DNA of 64,000 nt from Bradysia coprophila. Its lineage: Eukaryota; Arthropoda; Insecta; Diptera; Sciaridae. This document shows, one piece after another, positions 22,501 through 34,397 of the stretch. The notes beneath the pieces were generated by a model, which made no database searches, had not been told where the DNA came from, and saw only the letters and a list, made by a program, of their open reading frames with translations. Each line of letters opens with the position of its first letter. Position 1 is the stretch's first letter. The DNA lies in assembly GCF_014529535.1 (NCBI RefSeq), contig NW_023503555.1, positions 7,068,001 to 7,132,000 of the forward strand, in the 5' to 3' direction. Both the position numbers and the translations under genes were made by a program.

Positions 22501-25500
22501 ATGTGCTGTGGGGAAAGGTGCACTGGTATAAATACAATAAATGTTTAACTTACATCACATGTTGCATATGGTTTACTATATATTGCACACCCGATTTTTC
22601 TCTGCTGACAAAAGTACGGTGCAGACGTTAATTTATGTCCGTTGCCATTGTTCCAAACAAACAGAGAAAACTCGTGGGACGCATCAATGAAAAATTCCGT
22701 TGAAAATTTTTCATTATTCAAACGTTCTAATAGCCTGGATAAATAAGTAAACATTTCAATCACTTAGAACTGCGACGATTACGATAGGTGAAGTGGAGTA
22801 CATATATGGTGTGAGAGTTATATATGTCATGCACAGTTGATTTGGTAAATGTATACAGATGCAATTGAACCTGATTGCGGTGAGGAGGTAACTAGCAACA
22901 ACAGTCATGGAATTGTATGCAACGAGAGGCAGTGAAAAATGACGAATCAGTGAAATCCTGGTAGCTGATGAATTGACCAAATTTTGCATGGGCGAAGAAA
23001 AGATGGTTGTAACATGTCTAATATTAAGTCGTTTGGTACTTAAATGCTTCTCAATCTTTCTATGGTCTAAGTTAATATGGAAGATTGATTGTTGCCTTAG
23101 AATTGCACATTCGATATTAATGAAGTACAAGATTTTGACTCATTTGTTTAAACGAGCGAAGTAGTAGATTCAATGACTATTGAAGGAAAGCATAGTAATT
23201 CCATTGTTACACAACAAAAATGAGACATTAGTCTCTCTGGTGAACGCTCAGGCTGTTTCAGGAATACAATTGCGAAAAGAAACACGAAAAATTTACACTG
23301 TAACCATCCTTTCGAACAAGCTGGATTTATAGAAGTAGTGAGAAGTTTAAACAAGATTTTGAAAAAGCCTTTGATTCAGTTGAAACGTAGTGAATCCTGA
23401 AGATTACATGGCTCTCATAGTATTTATCTAGACCAAGCACAATGCTGCAACAGTTAAATGTAGAGTCAAGTAAAGTCGTCGGTCTTAAGACGAGCCTACC
23501 ATTGGAATGATTGCATCGTTAAAATGGAACTGGGCAAGACATACCGCAAGAATGATCAATGGAAGGAGAAAGAGGAGACCTACATCAAGCAATTGCTGAA
23601 TAATAATCAATCAATTAGAGAACACCACAGGGCAACCATATGGTGAAATCCAATCGGAACGTAGTTTATATGGTTAAAACAGCAGGATTACGCGGAAGTG
23701 AAATTATTTGTGAAGACATGCAAACTTCATCGGCTCCTCAACCATCAGTTTTCTAAGTGTCTTTGAACGTGTTAATGTCTAACATCTAATTGTTTAATCG
23801 ATTACCTGTTTAGCAGTGGAATAGTAATTGCGACACCGGCTTTCAATAACGGATACAAAAACCATGATGGATTTTCAAAAAATGCAAAATGATGAATAAT
23901 CGTCGCTTCCTTGTCCATTAACGGATAGCCCATGAAAGCTTCCTTGAATATTATATGTGCGCAAATCCATGGAAATACAAGATATTAATTTGTATCCCGT
24001 TTGAAATTGGGTTATAAATCTCAGTGTGAGTGCCATAAAATGTATGGAAAGGAGAATGATATGCAAACTTGGAACTCCCAATTTTCATCCAATTCCATAA
24101 TACACTTGTTAATGCCACAACTTACCGCACTAAAATCCTCTTTGTTTAAATTATCTACCAAAGCCGTTAAATCTACACCACTTTGATCTTCGCATAAAAT
24201 GAGCCATTTCGTTTCGGAGGTGAAAATTTTCCGAAGATTTTCCACCAACAGTGGTGTGATAGCCCATGATCCGTGATTAAATGTTTCGTGGGTTAGATAG
24301 ATTTGCGGTGGTTTTAACTGTGTAATGGGAACGTTTTTATTGTTATGAGAACAAGGACTATTTTTATAAAAATATTTTCCAAATTTTCTCTTTTTTTTGG
24401 AAAATGTTGGAAAATTTAAGAAAATAAGAGAAAGTTTTCCTGTATTTTCTCAAATATACGTGAATTTTTCAACATTTTACAAATTTTACCAAAAATTTTT
24501 TTGGACAAATTAGACAAAAACTTGGAAAATTTGGGACATAATTTCCCCAAAAATAGTCTCTGTCTATGTGAGAATGAAATGAATTCGTTTCGATGTTGGA
24601 CGAAACTTTTACAATTGGAAATTCTTTTAATCGAAAATATGTTTTTGTAAGAAAAGAGTAAGAAAAACACTCACTCCGTGTGTCTGTTGTAATATGTCCT
24701 CTTTCAAATCGATGGCAAATTGTCGGTTGTATAAATCACTTTGACTTCTTATCAAAATGGTCAGTTCATGCGGAGCTGAAACATATTTTTTTTCAATTTC
24801 ATGTTAAAGTAGCAAGGTTGCAAGGGGATGTGTAGAGATGATATAGTTTGTGCAATTTTATATTTCCTATACACCACCCTCTTCTCGCATTACAATAATT
24901 AGCCATAAAATGAAAGCACAACGGAACCGTAACAGCTAATTGAAATGGATTGTAAAGCTCATCTAATCAAAACGAAAATTAGCATCTCAACGGTGCACTT
25001 GATTCTTTTTTCCTGCGACAGTCCCTGGCACAAACTCGACATATAATTTTCTGCACCGACTAAGACTGTATAAGGTACATAACTTGCAATTACTTAATTC
25101 TAAAAATAAACGTTTCCGAAGCTTTTCCTTTTCATTATAAAGCCGGCGCGGCATCGTCGTTATTTTTATTTAATTAATTGCAAACGTCTAACTATAAAAC
25201 TTTCCCGGTTATGCACTCGCTCCAACTACACTATCGTGTTGAATAACATTTATTTTATGACTTAAATCACGGAATAATTGCACACTTAAAGTGCAAAGAA
25301 AATTTCAATTTGGTTATTATAATATATACGGTTGGGAAGGCGATTATATACGTGTATGCATTAGCTATTCGCGTACGAAAAGTTTGTGCGGAGGTATCGA
25401 AAGCGTTCTGATATAATGCATTATATAACCACCCAGCCAAAAACTATTTTCCACACATTTGTGTCCACACCATTGCATTTGAATTTTCAATTTTAAATCC

Positions 25501-28500
25501 AAAAATTTATGTGAATAAGATATCACTGTACACATGCGGTATTCGCGAGGGTATAACATTGCAGTCGCATGGTATAACATTGAGTGAAATGTAAGAGATA
25601 TGAAAGGATCTTGTGTCCCAGAGCGAATGAAATAATTTTTTTGATTTGAAATTGTTACAATTTTGTGACTTTAGTAATTGGAAGCTCAAATGCCGGCGCG
25701 TTGATGTTGGTTTTTAATAGTAAATTATGGGAAAAGCACGAATTTTTATGCTTTTCAACATTTGTTTCACATGAAAAACGAACGGCGCCGTTGTAACTTG
25801 CTTGTAATTGTATGTAAATTACCGGGTTGTGTAATTAATCACTCAAATTACCTGTACGACTTGTTAATGTTCATCTATTTTACTTGGACTAAGACGTTGT
25901 CTTAACGTAATATTGAAAAAAATGAAATCTGTTTGCCTTGCAAGTAGTATAGAACTACAAGTGACAGAGATAATTGAACATCGGTCACAAGTAAAACGTG
26001 CGTCTCGGTAATGTATTTTCGATACATTATTGTGGCAGGATATTTTTTAAAATAGCCGGCATTCGCCGGGCTCGATCCGTAGACCTCCCGATCATGAGTC
26101 TAGCGCTTTGTCACTGAACCACTCAGTACGTGACATTCCAAAACCTCATAGTGAACATTACCCGTCACAGCCAATAACGTACATTACCTGTAACAGTTAC
26201 CATTCACCAGGGGTGTCATCTAACGCAGGTAATTTTTGACAGATTACCTACTTACAGAAAGCTTTAGGGCAAGTTACTGGTCACAGATAATTTATTTCTG
26301 GCACATTATCTGTGTCAGCTAACATTACCATCAGTGATCATATTGGACATATTATCTGCCGCAGGTAATGTGAAAAGATATTTTCTGTCAGTGTACACTG
26401 TCGTGGTAGTAATTTATTGCTTTATTTGACATAAGCAACGCACCAGCATTTGTTCATCACTTGACAATGACATGATAAGTATCTTCTATATACAAATTTC
26501 ACACTGTTTTATAGGTGTAAGTCGAATGTATGTTACACTGGCCGATTGTGGTACCTGCAATCTAGATATGCTATAGTACATTAAGCTAGTACATAGTGCG
26601 TTGACGAAAGCAATCTTGTACCACTATGCTAGGCGCTTTGCTTGTTGGGTACTCCAGTTTTAATAACCTCCGCCTCTATGCAAAGTTTGCATTGCAAACT
26701 ATGGAAACAATACTCGGGCATAACATCAGACAAATTGGTGCCGCTTTATCACGATAATTGAAAGCACTAATTGTGTTTCATTATTAATTACCCGAAGAGA
26801 GAGTGCTGTTGTATGCATTGAGGCTATTTACCCCAGATCATTTAAATTTCCCGTGTAACTCTTCATCTGAACGTGTTCTCCATATATGAGGAAATTTACG
26901 AATGTAGAAGTCTTTTTGCTTTTAAAGAAAATATTGATTGGTTTGAAAAACCACGTGACTCATGGCGTAGAGTCTTTATCCGTGGTCAGATGACGGACGA
27001 AAAAATGCATGGCTACAAAGGCTCTATACCAGGCAAAAGTTGACCGATTTTTAAATGTTGGATTCGTTCCTTACATCCGCCGCTTATACAATGACAACAA
27101 ATGAATGAGGGTGATATGGATTTTTATTGTGCGCGAAATTTTTGAAAACGCAAAAAATTTAAATGGAAATTTTTTTATTTTTATTTTTTTTAGGTATTTC
27201 AGGTTTTAGGTATTTAGGGTGACATATATTTGATCTTTCTACGACGTTTTACTTGTTTTCTGTGAAGTACCTTGTACATTTAGTTTCATACTTCACAGAA
27301 AATAAGTAAAACGTCGTAGAAAGATCAAATATATATCACCCTAAATACCTAAAACCTGAAATACCTAAAAGAAAATAAAAATAAAAAAATTTCCACAGAA
27401 ATTATTTGCGTTTTCAAAAATTTCGCGCACAATAAAAATCCATATCACCCTCATTCATTTGTTGTCATTGTATAAGCGGCGGATGTAAGGAACGAATCCG
27501 ACGTTTAAAAATCGGTCAACTTTTGCCTGGTATAGAGCCTTTGATGGCTATGATTAAAAGGAGTTAATTTTTTTCTTCAGTCAAATTTGGGTTTCAGAGG
27601 ATTTGAGGCTCAAAATAGACTGTCTAAAATTGTTATTCCTCCAACAGGAAAAAAGACGGATTTTTTTTGAGTGAATGAACGGACGAACAAAATAATGGAA
27701 ACATACATTTTTTCATTTCTAACAGCGATGTAATAGATTTTATCGCATACGCGGTGTGATTCCCCGAAAAAATTATTCACCCAGGATATATAAACAAATA
27801 TTATACTTCTGTAAATTGTCAAAGTGTCATTCGCATATCTTGTTGTCTCGTTTTTGCTTATGCGATAAAAAAGAATATGCACGTATGACAAGCCGTCTCG
27901 GCAAGCCTCGACCGCTTTGTCATACGTGCATAATATTTATTATCACATACGCGCGGTGTTCGGCTGTCAAAATTACTTAACTAGAAGTTTAATTCAAAAA
28001 TTACACTTCAGTTCTATGTTGTTGTCTTGTTTTCGCTTATGTGATAAAATAGAGTACACACTTGTCACTATCAGTCTCGGCAAGCCTCGACCTCTTCGTG
28101 ACAAGTGTGTACTATATATTATCACATACGCGCGGTGTTCGGATGTCAAAAATTACACTTCAGGTCTATGTTGTTATCTCGTTTTCGTTTATGTGATAAA
28201 ACAGAGTACACACTTGTCACTATCAGTCTCGGCAAGCCTCGACCTCTTCGTGACAAGTGTGTAATATATATTATCACATACGCGCGGTGTTGGGATGTCA
28301 AAAATTACACTTCAGGTCTATGTCGTTGTCTCGTTTTCGCTTATGTGATAAAACGGAGTACACACTTGTCACTATCAGTCTCGGCAAGCCTCGACTTCTT
28401 CGTGACAAGTGTGTAATATATATTACATGCTGAGGGCGTCGAAAGACGTGCTTCAAACTTGAAAAGTACGGTTTTCGACCCATGTAGCATGTAAAATACT

Positions 28501-29199
28501 ATTCATTTTTATGTTAAACCGTTCGCTTCATCGAATATCATGAATGTTAGAATCTTTCAGCATATCAAAATGAAAAGTCTCGTTTTCATGTGTTTATTGA
28601 CCCCGGTTTCGCCTCGAATCAACAATATATATTCACACGAAAACACGGCGTTTCAACTTTATATCACTTGTTATGTAAATGATCTGTTTCAGTCTTAGGG
28701 ATGAAAAGTAGATTTTGGTTTTATAGTTCGTGTGTAAAGCTGAGCATATAACAATTCAACGCTCTATGATATGTGATTGCCAATAATTTAAAAAATTCAA
28801 CGGCGCGCACATTCGTACTTTCTCTATTTTTATTTTCAGTGCACTTATGCGGCCTGAACTGTAGTTTCGACAGATCTTGTCTTTGGATAAGATATTATTT
28901 GTAACAAGGCACTCAATCTACTATTAAATCTCCCAACTGTTATCGAATAAAAGCTAGGATATTGAGTTCTAAATAGACTTTGCAATGTTTCAACAAAGGT
29001 CATGTGTGTAATACACTGTGTAACTATACATGCATGCACGCAACACCTAAAGCAAACACCCAATTAACCAGAATGAAACTGAAAATGCATGTAACAAATA
29101 GTGGACTTAACATTATAGACCGGTACAATGGATATTATACTCACCCAATGACAGCGATAATCGAACAAATGCGAGCCAATAAATCGCAATCAAACTCAT
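19564..29199 (-). CDS. B3GLCT: Beta-1,3-glucosyltransferase (GT31), thrombospondin-repeat O-fucose glucosylation
   Basis: Adds glucose to O-linked fucose on thrombospondin type 1 repeats in the ER, after POFUT2 (family knowledge). Nine exons: 29199-29145, 24775-24675, 24317-24126, 23942-23806, 22734-22554, 22410-22275, 20329-20167, 20092-19825 and 19761-19564. All phases agree and give 476 residues (human about 498). Exon 1 is a signal peptide (MSLIAIYWLAFVRLSLSLA). Landmarks are EATIIHHFAFFENPSWF, ILFAVKTCSKFHFDRVPVI, SDVTDSTIPTINTLIPNTE, the metal-binding DDD at residues 316-318, LYLGERYGYRL, YITGGGGIVFS, APDDMIIG, FHQARPTDY and PISFHKFWQIDP. The C-terminus is HVDL, in the place where the human enzyme has an ER-retention signal. 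Intron 1 (4.4 kb) and the later introns carry many repeats. The orthologue call is firm. Confidence 0.95.
20740..21010. repeat. Diverged units of the 125-bp repeat family in a B3GLCT intron
   Basis: CACATGGTCCACCATCCTTTC, split here as CACATGGTCCACC and ATCCTTTCAG, is followed by TTTTGGTTTCTTTCTGGAC and GGATTATTGAGGTGG. This is the same order of blocks as in 14370-14960. Confidence 0.5.
21295..21715. repeat. Tandem array, period about 108 bp, four copies, in a B3GLCT intron
   Basis: Units contain ATCCCAAAATTTAGGAACCA, CCTCACTTATATCGAAAATA, CCATCGAAAAATCCGATGG and AAGTTAGGAAGTGCC. GGAAGTTAGGAA recurs near 21309, 21418, 21526 and 21635. Each unit holds a small hairpin, CCATCGAAAAATCCGATGG. Confidence 0.85.
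23290..23625 (+). pseudogene. Decayed, internally deleted RTE LINE fragment
   Basis: In order: PFEQAGF, then EKAFDSVET-like bases (GAAAAAGCCTTTGATTCAGT), then CTAGACCAAGCACAATGCTG matching the DQAQTMLQQLN block of the copy at 6783-9069, then AAATGGAACTGGGCAAGACA matching its KWNWAGH block, and an end matching its last codons. It is the same family, older, with several deletions, inside a B3GLCT intron. Confidence 0.75.
26041..26135 (-). ncRNA. tRNA-derived sequence, Met-like anticodon loop
   Basis: On the minus strand TGGTTCAGTGACAAAGCGC resembles an A box/D arm, CTCATGA an anticodon loop with CAT, and GGATCGAGCCC a B box/T arm. The acceptor stem does not close, so it is a pseudo-tRNA or SINE head. 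It is followed at 26150-26390 by dense GGTAATGT/ACATTACC repeats and lies in B3GLCT intron 1. Confidence 0.5.
27008..27552. repeat. Long palindrome, arms about 262 bp, loop 19 bp
   Basis: The left arm 27008-27269 starts CATGGCTACAAAGGCTC and the right arm 27289-27552 ends GAGCCTTTGATGGCTATG. Matches are near-perfect throughout, including CTACGACGTTTTACTTGTTT and its partner at the centre. The arms have no coding potential. It sits in intron 1 of B3GLCT and could form a stable RNA hairpin in that transcript. Confidence 0.92.
27729..28440. repeat. Tandem hairpin units in B3GLCT intron 1
   Basis: The first unit, 27729-27944, recurs almost unchanged at 43220-43435. Three more units begin with TTATCACATACGCGCGGTGT at 27939, 28118 and 28271. 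Each unit carries a hairpin: in the later ones ACACTTGTCAC pairs with GTGACAAGTGT around CTCGGCAAGCCTCGAC; in the first, CACGTATGACAAG pairs with TTGTCATACGTG. TTATGCGATAA or TTATGTGATAA motifs border the units. Confidence 0.8.
28430..28500. repeat. Short repeat TGAGGGCGTCGAAAG, copy at 43950-44040
   Basis: TGAGGGCGTCGAAAG, a CTTGAAAAGTACGGTT(T/C)TCGAC block and CATGTAGCATGTAAAATACT occur here and at 43957-44033. In both places they follow a hairpin unit ending ATATATTACAT. Confidence 0.7.
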
Positions 29200-29691
29200 A
29201 TTTCACTTGCAACAAAATCTGTCAATAAATTTTATTTATAACTGTAATGCAAATGCCATGCCGCAGGGATGTTTCGTTTCATCTATGTCGACAAGACCAT
29301 ATCAGCAGCGCTGGATTTCGGGAACACCGTTTAAATAAATTAATTTTTTAGCTTCATCTGCCGAAATGGATTTAACATCGCAAAATTCCATGAATTCGTT
29401 ATAGCACATTTAGTATCCAGCTGCCGGGAAAACGGCGTTTTCATAGTTAATATTTAACTTTGTATGGAAACACATGCACATACTGATTATTAATACAAGT
29501 CAGTTACTCCACGGTGTTCTATCCACTCTGTGCTATTAATTATAAATTGTTCGGTGATGTTGTTGGTCTATAGAGCTAAAAAAAATTTGAATAAATTATT
29601 CCGAAATTTAATTGCAGGCCATTATTAAATAAGTTTTATATGTATTCATTATGCATTATGCATTATGTATGTGCAGAGCGGTGGTGGTTGG
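29200..29691. other. 5' flank of B3GLCT
   Basis: A TATAAATAAAA sequence lies about 25-40 bp upstream of the start codon on the minus strand (29223-29240), too close to be the TATA box unless the 5' UTR is very short. Nothing else is recognisable. Confidence 0.35.
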
Positions 29692-29725
29692 TATATATAA
29701 GTATGCCCTACATTCACAGTTCAGT
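29692..29725 (+). promoter_or_regulatory. Orphan TATA plus TCAGT core promoter
   Basis: TATATATAA at 29692-29700 and initiator TCAGT at 29721-29725 are about 29 bp apart, the geometry seen at 6398-6433. Downstream, ATGATTTTG followed by GTAGTAA at 29782 could be a minimal first exon, but no second exon was found. Confidence 0.45.
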
Positions 29726-29979
29726 GATGCGGTTACGCTAGTTAACCGTAGATTATAACAGAGCTAATTCTCGAGCTAATTATGATTTTGGTAGTAAAAG
29801 AGCGAAATTGGGAATACTGTTTGTTCGTAGCACATTTAACATTATGAGTTTTTGAAACTAGGCTGCCCAACAGAAAGCATATTAAGAGATTTGCTGAAAT
29901 GGCAGCCTAACTTTGTGCGTTTCGTATTAAATTTTCGATTACATCTTTTTATCAGAATCTTCTTTGAAAAATGCAAGAC

Positions 29980-30030
29980 AACGATGTGTATTGTCACACT
30001 CGGCCTACGACCTCGAGTGACAATCTTCAC
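29980..30030. repeat. 50-bp hairpin with CG-rich loop
   Basis: GATGTG...ATTGTCACTCG-type stem: ATTGTCACACTCGG and its partner CTCGAGTGACAAT enclose CCTACGAC. It has the same layout as the hairpins at 27880-28410 and 58930-59020. Confidence 0.5.
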
Positions 30031-30059
30031 ATCTAGTGCCTAAAAAAGCATTTATTACT

Positions 30060-30440
30060 CGGTTGTATAAATAACTATTTCACAGCTGGTCGCAGAAAAC
30101 GTTGTATGCAACAAGTGGCTAAACGATGTAGTCACATCTAGTGAAACAATCTCTTTTCGCAACTTGTTGCAAAATTGTTATTTATGCAACGGAGGTGCAT
30201 CGAGTTGCATACAACGTTTTATGCCACAGAGTCATCTAGATTTTACAAATTTTGCATATTATGATGCTGAGTGACATAAATAACTATTCCCAACTCAGTG
30301 ACTAAAAGTAAAACTTTCGTTGGCTTTGAGAAAAACGTGGTATGCAACTGGGTGATAATTGCCTTTTCAGACACACTCGTCTTTCGGCCACTGGATGGTA
30401 TAAATAACTATTATTGAATTATTGATTACTTTTGTGGTGA
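30060..30440. repeat. Inverted repeats with ATAAATAACTATT motifs
   Basis: AAAACGTTGTATGCAAC at 30096-30112 pairs with GTTGCATACAACGTTTT at 30204-30220. TAAATAACTATT occurs near 30069, 30289 and 30405, and variants near 19225, 42017 and 44347, next to similar hairpin sequences. Confidence 0.6.
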
Positions 30441-32047
30441 TTATCGTCGTCAATAATTCAATTCGAAACGCACAAATGTAGGCTACAATTCAGCTAAGTT
30501 TCCATGCCTCTTGAGGATGTTGTGGATGCATAGGAATATAGATTATTTACACAAATTAACTCAACACAGTTTTGATGAACTGATACATAGCGATGACGTT
30601 AGAGTAGTCAAAAATCATCAAATTGTATATACATATAAATTCAATCGATTTGGAGTGAAATAAGTACAACTGCAAGTCATGGTTCCTAACCAATGGAACT
30701 CGCGATATCATATCGAACCTTTCCAAAGGATCTCTTGGCTTCAATAGATCATTTATACGGTACTTGTCAACGTAACCCCACTTAATTTTTCGTCAAGTAG
30801 TCCTTAACCTCAATCAATTGACGTTAACTGCATTCAATTTACTGATTTTTATATGAAAATCGTTCGTTCAATTCATTTGATATTTTTCGACATGTCTGAC
30901 AGTTGGGATCGTGTCTGACGTTTACAAGGTCATGAAAATGATCTATTGTCATCAACTCAAAGTCAATTGAAATGTAACGAAAGCATTTGCAAATAATGTC
31001 ATATCGAACCTTTCCAGACGATCTGTTGGCTGCAAATGTTATCTAAGTGACTAGTGTAAACGTAAAGAGAATAATTGGTTCCGACCAATGAATGGATATT
31101 TTTGTTTGTTTGTAATTCAAACCCCATACAAGTAAATAAATAATGGGAAATGATATTCGACCAATATTTTTTGATCGATGACCATTGGAATTTTTCCTTT
31201 TACAAATATTTTAATTCTCGCTACATACCGTTATTATCATCAAATTGGTACCAATTAGATGGAAATATTGGTAAATTGAATTATTTTTAACGCTCAACCC
31301 AAAACTAATAACGTTCGATTATTACCATCCAATAAATAATTGCCGATCAGTACAGTAATTGTTGTCTCAGTAGCTAAGGCCTTTTTTTTTGTACGAATGC
31401 ATCTCACCTTTTCAACGAAGAGTTTTATCTTTTCAAAGTAATTTATGGGCAATAACTCAAACTACCAGTCTCCAGAAAAGCAGAAGGAGTCAATTTCTAT
31501 TTTGATACGCTGGCAACTGGGCGAGTATACGAGCCGACAGTTATGATATAATTTACACTCCAAACGTACACTAACATCATTTCGATTATTTTTCGCTATA
31601 CTTGTTCGTGTGCAAATTGGTATAGTGTTTCTATCCTAGAGCATTGTATCAAGTACCACTGTAGCCATGGCCTGATGAGAAATGGTATTTTTGAACTGCA
31701 TATTAATGCAACATGTCTGAAGACATATTTAAGTTTCTCACAGATCGAAGCAGTGGTCAAACGTACTTCAACACTAACATCGTAACAAAAGATACGCGTG
31801 CTGTATCGTTGGAAAGCTAAAGTGTGCGCCCGTGAGAGTACCACGAAAAAATGTTCAGACAGCCGTTGGAAATTCAAAAATAGTTGGAAATGAAAAACCC
31901 AAAATAAATTCTTAGAATAGAGGAAATAAATGTTGACTATCAAATCGTCACATCCTGTAAAATACGCTAAAATTGTAGCATACATTTGTACGCTTTTCAT
32001 AGTATTTTTGATTCTAACAAACACTGTTTTTGAAAAATATAGAACTG
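30441..32047. other. Non-coding stretch, a few dispersed-repeat pieces
   Basis: GCATATTAATGCA and AATGGTATTTTTGAACTG near 31680-31710 recur in reverse near 36510-36540 and 38690-38720. The 142-residue open frame on the minus strand at 31596-32024 overlaps these pieces and shows no domain. No gene is supported. Confidence 0.4.
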
Positions 32048-32358
32048 CAATAAATGATGGAATTTGTTTATGTACTGTCCGTTTGACAAGAGGATCGCCA
32101 CAGTTCAGCAGGGGGTTTTGAACATTTGTTTTTTACACGTTGGCACACGTGCTCTTGTCAGATTCAAGATTCTTTTTACGAAGGTTACGCTGATTATACT
32201 TTGTGAAAAAGGCCAATACCTTGCAAATATGTCACATCTTGGACAGAATTTGACACTGCAATATCTGCAACATGAAAAAACTAAATGTTCGAAACCCCCT
32301 GAAACCCCGTGCTTCCACCTACGTAATATACACAAACTAGGTGAGCCAATCTTAATTT
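32048..32358 (+). repeat. 311-bp repeat, near-identical inverted copy at 43533-43843
   Basis: The sequence from CAATAAATGATGGAATTTG to GAGCCAATCTTAATTT is repeated in reverse orientation 11 kb away with very few differences; both keep the same open frame. A diverged third copy is at 59469-60052. The ends carry AGGGGGTTT and AACCCCCTG, an inner inverted repeat. No protein family is recognisable, so the open frame is taken as chance in a young repeat. Confidence 0.85.
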
Positions 32359-33263
32359 ATTTCGACCACATATAGGGTTTGAATTCAAAATATTGAATTT
32401 TTTGTGCCAGATTATACTAGTCCTTTTTCAGAGCTGGCCAAATAAATAAATACTTCCACTTTTTGGATTCACGCACTTCTGGCGGCTTCAAAATTTTCAA
32501 AAACGATTTTTGTTAAAAGATTTCATTGAAAATGTGATAAGAAATTCACAAATGTGTGATATAATTTCAGCTGTATCTGGTAACCAGGAATGGCTTGAAA
32601 AAGCCTCTCAGTGGATACAAACAACAAAAGTACATAGCTCAAATGTGGGCTTTTCAGCATCGACAGATCTTCAAATACATTGATTCTTAGCCGAAATTAT
32701 AGCCTACATTTGGGCGCTATGTATTGTATTTTCGATGATATTTTTTTACAAAAATCCTTTTTGAACAATGTAACACGACCATATCACAAATGTGTTAGCT
32801 TTCAATAAAAATTGTTTTGTTTCAGGCGGTTTGACCGGTTCTGAGAAAAGTCAGCAGTTTGCTTTTTCCATAAAATGCTGCTGGCTACAACAACTGTGAT
32901 CGACAACAATGACAAAAACAGTCAATGAACTCTACTGGGTGTTGTCTCATCCGTACCAAATCGTCCGTTAAATTTTATGAAGTAATAGATTTTGTATCAA
33001 TATAGCAAAAATATCTTGAACAACAGAAGTAATGTAACAGGTTTACGGATAATACTCGTAGAAAACTTAGTTTCATATAAGGTTCCTGACCATGATTTGT
33101 AGTATTGTGAAAATTGTCCAACTTTGTATGTCATTTTCTTGAAATCCTTTGGTATTCAGGAGTACAGACTACAGGCTAACTTTAATATGAAAGGTGAACA
33201 TTTGGCTTCGCAATTCATCAAAAATTAATCAATATTTGAGGAATTTCTTTAATTAAGTTTTAG

Positions 33264-33374
33264 TACAATCGCTAAACCGAACTGGTATTTTGCACCAGCT
33301 GGTCACATACAATTCCGAATGGGACCAGCTGGTGCAAAATAACGTATGCACATCAGTTCAGTTTAGCGATTGTA
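33264..33374. repeat. Double palindrome, 111 bp
   Basis: The outer arms TACAATCGCTAAACCGAACTG and its mirror are shown here as TACAATCGCTAAAC and TTTAGCGATTGTA. The inner arms ATTTTGCACCAGCTGGTC (33287) and GACCAGCTGGTGCAAAAT (33323) are perfect. A small foldback element. Confidence 0.85.
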
Positions 33375-33424
33375 GATTACGTCCGAGGCTCCAAATTTGT
33401 ATTTTGACGAGTGGGGACGTTATG

Positions 33425-33500
33425 GCCCGACCCGAAGGGAATGTGGTCGGTAAATGCGAAAAATTTACTCAAAAAAATGCATTTACCGACCAGAAGCACG
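33425..33500. repeat. Hairpin with 15-bp perfect stem
   Basis: GTGGTCGGTAAATGC pairs with GCATTTACCGACCAG around AAAAATTTACTCAAAAAA. Confidence 0.6.
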
Positions 33501-34397
33501 TAAAATTTTAATTGGATCAAGATTTGCGTTATGGTGTCCGTGATTTGGGGTATTTCCATAGAGACAGATATTTGGAGGTATTCTAAAACGTCATACAAAT
33601 TATACCGCGAATCAAAGTCCAAGAGAATCGTGATTTGCGGTGCAATTTGCTTTTCATGTAAATAACTAACAAGATAGGATTTTCTACACAGTATATTTCT
33701 CTAAGGTAACAAAGCCACGTCTTCATTGCAAAGAACTAATTGCAAACAATGCTACAATGCAATCAATTATAGCAAGTAACATTGATGCCTCTGTTGTTGT
33801 TGATATATTAGGTTATTACACACACTCCACAGATGTATGCTTTCCATGAAATCTATTTACCTCAACACAACACAACACACAAACTTAATACAATATTCAT
33901 CCGAGATTGGATCGACAGTGTTTAAACTAAAATCTGTCGTCAGATTCAATTACATTACTAAAATTAGTGGCTTTGTAGCAGTGGACGTGGTCATGTTATA
34001 CATTATCACAACCACAACATTCGACATACCAATCCGAATGATTTTTTTTTATCAATAAAAACCAGAAGTTAACATTCTTTGAGTGTTCCAGAGAGTTCAC
34101 ATCAATATTACACACGAGAGTTTATCAATGTTCAACACAGATGTTTCATTTTTTGTCTATGAATTAATGTTTTCATTCAAAAATTATAATAAAATGTTCT
34201 TGTGCTCTTATAGCATTCGTTGCTTTCATTCATGTAGATAGCTCTCATCATTCGATTGCAACTTCTCACATAAACAGCACAATTTTTCAGTTTATTTTTA
34301 AAAATAAATTTCAATAACGAGAAAACAACGATCGTAATACCGACCAACCAGTGGTAGTTCGAACAAATTTTCAATCCCTCGTTCACACAACGGTGCT

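Noticed and set aside
27917..28416. Overlapping frames of about 100 residues
   Set aside because: They are read out of the tandem hairpin units and repeat each other.
31596..32024. 142-residue minus-strand frame
   Set aside because: Overlaps dispersed-repeat pieces and has no recognisable domain or splice context.
32064..32375. 103-residue frame shared with 43439-43828
   Set aside because: Openness in both places follows from near-identity of a young repeat, not from selection; no family resemblance.
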